Assembly: GCA_018417955.1 (NCBI GenBank) | Contig: JACTVC010000008.1 | Location: 496,001-560,000 of the forward strand | Length of the DNA: 64,000 nt | Direction: 5' to 3' | DNA from: Laccaria trichodermophora | Taxonomy: Eukaryota > Basidiomycota > Agaricomycetes > Agaricales > Hydnangiaceae | Shown: one piece after another, positions 59,656 to 64,000 of the stretch | How the letters are laid out: every line of letters starts with the position of its first letter | Position numbering within the stretch: position 1 is the stretch's first letter | Translations under genes and position numbers: made by a program | Notes under the pieces: generated by a model | Told to the model about the DNA's origin: nothing | The model's database searches: none | The model's input: the letters and a program-made list of their open reading frames with translations, nothing else

Positions 59656-62208
59656 ATGGTTTTGGGAGACTCTCCTTCAACTTCGTCTTCGGACTCTAGT
59701 ATCAGTCTTGCTACTTTAAGCGTGCCCATGCCTACGCCAGGAACTGCTAACGCTCCCTTGTTTAAAGGGAAACGCGTGAACGATTTTTTAGACTCCTTAG
59801 AGCAGCATGCGGACAGCGCGAAAATTCCTCATAATCACCTTCCTTCTTATGTTCTTCGTTATTGCCATACTAAAGTCTGCAAGGTTATTAGCGGGTCTGC
59901 GCATTTTTCTGCAGATGACTGGGTTGGGGCGAGGTCTTATCTTTTAGATCTTTACGGCTCAAACGACGCGGTGCCTGCGAATTCTCCGGATAGGCTACGA
60001 CAATGGTGCCTCAAACATGGAGAAACAGGCTTCATCACGTCTCGTAAAGAAGTTGACAAGTATTATCGCGAATTCACTGCTTTATCGTCGAATTTGACCC
60101 CCACCCGAATGCTTGCTAATGACGTCTCTTTATGTTTTTATAGAGGGATTCCCACCTCCCTTCGTACAAAAATCAAGAAACGGATTCCAGTTGCAAATCT
60201 CAAGACTAGCGCCCCTCCAGAAGTTGCCACGTTATTAAATTTATTACGCGCTGAATTTGATGAAGACGACCTCGATGCTAAGGTTGATTCGTCAAACCTT
60301 GACCTCGACTCTGATTCGGATTCGGATTCTTCTTCGAGTGATTCGGAAGACGACATTGACAAGGTTACGATCACGAAGAAGAAGAAGCCGACCAAGAAGA
60401 AGAAGACGACTTTTGAAAAGACCGTTCCTGCTGCTCCGATTGCCGAACCTGTAGGGATCAGTCCTGTGGACAAGATAACGAAGCAAATGGAGGATCTTAA
60501 ACTCGCCCACACTGAGTTCTTACGTTCTATGAACATTACGACTAATAACAACCCGTCAGCATCTCAGATTATGCGCGAACTAAGGTGTTTCTTCTGCGAC
60601 TCAGTAAACCATCGTCTAGGGTTACACAACTGCCCGGAAGTCAAGGCGTGTATTAACGAAGGTTTGGTAGCTTACACTCCTCAAGGTAGATTGGCCCGTT
60701 CCGATGGTTCAGACCTTCCACGAGCATTTGGAAGTGATGGTGGCGTAGCCAAAATCCTTCGAGACCAAAGGGGTACTTCGAGCCAAATGAAAGGTAAAGG
60801 TCGTGAGCCTTCTCGAGACTTACCGCCCCACATGACTAGCTACGCTGGACTTCAATTTGATGGAGAAGACGTGCTTTCTAACGAAGTTTATAACGCGTCT
60901 ACAACGTCTCTGGTTCCAGCTTGGAGAGCGCCTCCTTTGTCTACTCTTGCCGTTACGCGTTCGCAAAAAGAAAAGGAAGTTCGTTTTGATCCCATTAAGC
61001 GGCCGGATCGGAAGGAAAATGAAGCTAAGTCTTTTTCTAAGCCTAAAGAACAAAGAGACCGCCCTCCGACTCCTACTCTTAGCAATTTAGGGCCTCCGCC
61101 GTCATTTCAGAGACAACCGGTTCAATCGACACCTCAAGCTTTCAATCTTCGTCAACCTGCTTCAACCCCAAAGCCGCCTCAGGTGAACACTGAAGACGCT
61201 TTCAAAAATCGAAGAGCCACTCCTTCGAAGGCAAAACAAGACGTAGAAATGAAGGATGAACCAGTGAAAGCTAAGTCAACTCCACAATATCATTTTACGT
61301 CTGACATACAGGAAATGTACGACTTAGATAAGATTGTTAGGGACAAGGTCAACAAGACGACTGTCCAGCTTGAGCTAGGGGAATTGCTCGCCCTATCAGC
61401 GTTTCTACAAAAGTCAGTCAGCAACATGACGAAGACTCGTCGAGAGTACAACACCAAGCCCGTTACAGCGAGCATAGTGGAAATTCTAGAAGACGAAGAC
61501 GATTACGCATCAGAATTGTTAGGAGGATATGATGATGAGCTGAGTTACCCATCCTCTGAAAGCGCTTATACAAACACTGGCTACGTTGAGTCTCGTATAG
61601 GCTTGGAGTTCGACGAAGCAACGGAAGATAAAGAAGAGATCATGACTCGATACGCGTCAGCAGTTAAAATTCACCCAACGCCTCAGCCGCTTTTCGCTAT
61701 GGTGACTGGACGTTTTCGCGGAAAATTTGCAGGATTTGATGTTATTTTCATGATTGATACGGGCTCTGAACTAAATTTAATGTCCTTAGAATTCTACGAG
61801 AAAACTTCTCTGGCGATCGACTTAGATGGAACGCGCTGGTCCTTAAAAGGAATCAACGGAAGACCTGTACCACTAGGCGGCTGTGTGCGAGATGCGGAAA
61901 TCAAGATATCTGGACGGCGCTTCGACCACCATGTCTTCGTCAGTCGAGAAGGAACTGGGAAACAAGAAATCATACTCGGGCAGCCATGGCTCCAATGGTA
62001 TTCGGCCTGTATTCAATACACTCGTCAAGGGTCGATGAGTATGCGCATATGGCAAGACGGCGATGGAGATAAACCAGGCTGCATGCCTCAAGGGCCTTCG
62101 ATTGTCATTCCTTTGTGCACGCCCGGAGCTCCTCGAAACACAGCGACACTCAACTTGGACTGCCGGACACGTGTTGAGGAAATCCCTGACGTCGATTCGG
62201 GAAAATAG
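59656..62208 (+). CDS. Gypsy Gag-protease polyprotein, intact
   Basis: Starts at ATG 59656 (MVLGDSP). Residues about 25-190 form a retrotransposon Gag capsid-like region (FKGKRVNDFLDSLEQHAD, VGARSYLLDLYGS). A Ser/Asp run and a Lys-rich segment follow at about 210-255. A zinc-knuckle-like C-x2-C-x4-H-x5-C (CFFCDSVNHRLGLHNC) lies near residue 310, then a Pro/Ser-rich linker. The aspartic protease has FMIDTGSELNLM near residue 700 and IILGQPWL later. The frame ends at TAG 62206, directly after the slippery heptamer. No internal stop; CGA codons are present, in contrast to the older elements. It assembles particles and processes the polyprotein. Confidence 0.88.
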   Translation: MVLGDSPSTSSSDSSISLATLSVPMPTPGTANAPLFKGKRVNDFLDSLEQHADSAKIPHNHLPSYVLRYCHTKVCKVISGSAHFSADDWVGARSYLLDLYGSNDAVPANSPDRLRQWCLKHGETGFITSRKEVDKYYREFTALSSNLTPTRMLANDVSLCFYRGIPTSLRTKIKKRIPVANLKTSAPPEVATLLNLLRAEFDEDDLDAKVDSSNLDLDSDSDSDSSSSDSEDDIDKVTITKKKKPTKKKKTTFEKTVPAAPIAEPVGISPVDKITKQMEDLKLAHTEFLRSMNITTNNNPSASQIMRELRCFFCDSVNHRLGLHNCPEVKACINEGLVAYTPQGRLARSDGSDLPRAFGSDGGVAKILRDQRGTSSQMKGKGREPSRDLPPHMTSYAGLQFDGEDVLSNEVYNASTTSLVPAWRAPPLSTLAVTRSQKEKEVRFDPIKRPDRKENEAKSFSKPKEQRDRPPTPTLSNLGPPPSFQRQPVQSTPQAFNLRQPASTPKPPQVNTEDAFKNRRATPSKAKQDVEMKDEPVKAKSTPQYHFTSDIQEMYDLDKIVRDKVNKTTVQLELGELLALSAFLQKSVSNMTKTRREYNTKPVTASIVEILEDEDDYASELLGGYDDELSYPSSESAYTNTGYVESRIGLEFDEATEDKEEIMTRYASAVKIHPTPQPLFAMVTGRFRGKFAGFDVIFMIDTGSELNLMSLEFYEKTSLAIDLDGTRWSLKGINGRPVPLGGCVRDAEIKISGRRFDHHVFVSREGTGKQEIILGQPWLQWYSACIQYTRQGSMSMRIWQDGDGDKPGCMPQGPSIVIPLCTPGAPRNTATLNLDCRTRVEEIPDVDSGK
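62199..62208 (+). promoter_or_regulatory. Candidate -1 programmed frameshift site
   Basis: The heptamer G GGA AAA occupies 62199-62205 in the Gag-protease frame and is followed at once by the TAG stop. It fits X XXY YYZ. A slip of -1 enters a frame that is open from 62190 to the window end and encodes reverse transcriptase. The related G GGA AAC is a known retroviral shift site. A downstream pseudoknot was not tested. Confidence 0.6.
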
Positions 62209-64000
62209 AGTCGGACGCGTACCCCGAGCCTGGTCAACACCAGGACGTGTCCGTACCAACTCTTGGGCGGTCTCTTCACTCATTAATGGGGACTTACGGC
62301 TTTGATTCACCTCCGTTCATTTCTGATTTAGAACCACCTGATGCTTATGATTTGATTTTACAGAATATTGCTCATTGTTCCCCAAGAACTTCTCGGCCGC
62401 TTCTAACGCCATGGACTCGGCGCGCTCTCACATACGAAAATAGCGCCCTCAAACTTCAAATGAGAACTAAATACAAAACAGTCGACAAGAAAGTTCGACC
62501 AGTACCAAGCTACATGCCAGATCCGGCTGGGCAAGTCTTTCTCCCTGTTACAATTCCTTCACTACCGCCTCTCCCTCTAGACCCGCCTTCTATAGCAAAT
62601 TTTCTCCCTACACGACGTCTCACGAAAGAACGACTTCAGAAGATAATCGACTCTGTGCCCAAAGACTTTCTTTTGTCCAGAGAAATTGACTTACTAGTTT
62701 TTGTTCTACGGGCGCGAGATCAAGCTTTAGCGTTTGAGGATTCGGAAAGAGGTACATTTTCTGATAAATATTTTCCAGATTACGATATTCCGGTCATCGA
62801 ACACGTACCTTGGGTTCAAGACCCTATAAGAATTCCTAAGGCTATCGAAGATACGGTGCGCCAAATGCTCCTTGACCAGAAAGCAGCCGGCAAGTATGAG
62901 TATTCGACCGCTTCCTATCGATCTCGGATTTTCGCAGTGGGAAAACCTAAAGGAGGAATTCGATTAGTAGCAGACGTGCAAGAGCTTAATAGAGTTACGG
63001 TGCGCGATGCGGGTTTACCTCCGAGAACTGATGATTTTGCAGAAAGTTTCGTAGGACATGTAATTTATGGCCTAGCAGATTTGTTTTCGGGTTACGATGG
63101 ACGAAGACTCGGCATTACTTCCAGACCGCTTACGACTTTCAGTTCTTTGATAGGACCTCACCGTTCCTGTGTTCTCCCTCAAGGCGCGACCAACTCTCTT
63201 CCCGAATTTCAGCGTTGCACCACGCACACCTTACAAGATGAAATACCTAAAAATGGAGGAGTATTCGTTGACGACGTAGGCCTCAAAGGTCCAACCACGA
63301 CATATGGAAATATAGAAGTCGCACCCGGGATTCGTCGTTTTGTCTATGAATACGCTACAACATTCGACCGCTTTCTAGCACGTTTCATCGAGGCAGGAAT
63401 CACGGCTTCAGGAAAGAAACTTGTTCTCGCCACTCCACGCCTTCACATTGTAGGGACGATCGTCTCAAAAGAGGGATGGCATCTCGAGCATGGTTTGGTC
63501 TCAAAGATTCTAAAGTGGGGACCTCTGACTAGTGTCACGGATGTTAGATCGTTTCTAGGTACTGCAGGCGTTGGGCGGAGATGGATACGTGGGTTTTCCC
63601 TTATAGCAAAGCCTCTGACTCTTCTTACTAGGATTGCGGTCCAACGCGAATTTTATTTTTCCCCCGAGGCACAAGAAGCGCAGAACAAGTTGAAGCAATT
63701 GGTGTCTACGGCTCCTGTACTAATCAAGCTTGACTATGACGCTGCGAAACTTCTTGATCGCCTCAACCCTTCACCTAGACCCTCGGATCACGGACTGGTT
63801 ATTGTGGGTGTTGACTCTTGTCAAAACGGAGCAGGATGGATTTTGTATCAGATGGTTCAAAAAGAAAAACATCCGGTGATCTTTGGCTCGTGCACGTTCA
63901 GCCTTACTGAAGCGAATTATTCCCAACCCAAATTAGAATTATATGGAGTCTTTCGAGCGATAAAAGACCTTAGGCACAGAATTTGGGGGATCCATTTCCG
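62209..64000 (+). CDS. Gypsy Pol (reverse transcriptase, RNase H), continues beyond window
   Basis: In the -1 frame of Gag-protease, open to the last base. The first ATG is 62286 (MGTYGFDSPPFI), but expression as a Gag-Pol fusion through the frameshift is more likely. Reverse transcriptase blocks: RIFAVGKPKGGIRLVADVQE, YGLADLFSGYDGR (first catalytic Asp, about 63067), VLPQGATNSLPEFQR, and GVFVDDVGLKG (catalytic DD, about 63262). The connection domain has DVRSFLGTAGVGRRWI. RNase H begins with VGVDSCQNGAGWILYQ and has PKLELYGVFRA carrying the catalytic Glu. Integrase and the 3' LTR must lie beyond the window. The FVDD in place of YxDD is common in gypsy elements. The element looks recent and may be active. 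Confidence 0.88.

Noticed and set aside
1..64000. tRNA and rRNA genes
   Set aside because: I looked for box A/B-like motifs and conserved rRNA cores and saw none that I could support by eye.

Overview
The window looks like nuclear DNA of an agaricomycete (mushroom-forming basidiomycete) fungus, in a repeat-rich, gene-poor tract. The evidence is a Plavaka-type transposase, a CxC6-type cysteine-cluster gene of the kind found with KDZ transposons, a DUF6698-like gene, a DUF6729-like/Werner-type exonuclease gene, a NACHT NLR with the layout usual in mushrooms, short introns of about 50-65 nt, and several Ty3/gypsy and Ty1/copia elements. Family names come from recognising motifs by eye; no database search was possible.

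Layout. 1.5-4.6 kb: CxC6 gene broken by a 1.5 kb inverted-repeat element with an 8-bp target duplication. 4.8-6.5 kb: foldback array of hairpin-bearing repeats. 6.9-12.3 kb: 5'-truncated chromovirus remnant (RNase H, integrase, chromodomain) with an extra 829-codon reading frame between pol and the 3' LTR. 13.8-19.1 kb: complete but decayed Ty1/copia element with matching LTRs and target duplication. 20.1-25.2 kb, minus strand: a NACHT NLR gene whose large exon runs into about 3 kb of regularly spaced splice-site pairs enclosing exactly 3 nt each, the centre of which is a perfect 69-bp tandem repeat. 29.7-31.2 kb: decayed ORC5 pseudogene. 34.5-35.2 kb: inverted-repeat element. 35.2-42.0 kb: probable two-gene Plavaka transposon (transposase on plus, DUF6698-like gene on minus). 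43.7-50.8 kb: three copies of a hAT-like non-autonomous element with 8-bp target duplications, one inside an F-box gene. 51.5-58.5 kb: DUF6729-like/exonuclease gene broken by another copy of the 1.5-kb element family. 58.9-64 kb: an intact-looking Ty3/gypsy element leaving the window, with a canonical -1 slippery heptamer directly before the gag-protease stop.

How it fits together. Most of the window is successive and nested insertions. Nearly all in-frame stops in the older elements are TGA, many at positions where I expect arginine, and 8 of the 9 differences between the copia LTRs are CpG-type transitions. Together this points to decay by CpG methylation and deamination. The youngest element (59.6-64 kb) is uninterrupted and still rich in CGA codons. 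The most unusual structure is the NLR with its array of single-codon exons (20.1-23.4 kb). If spliced as the signals suggest, each residue of its tail would be encoded by its own exon and the variable triplet would be the only part of the repeat that changes.
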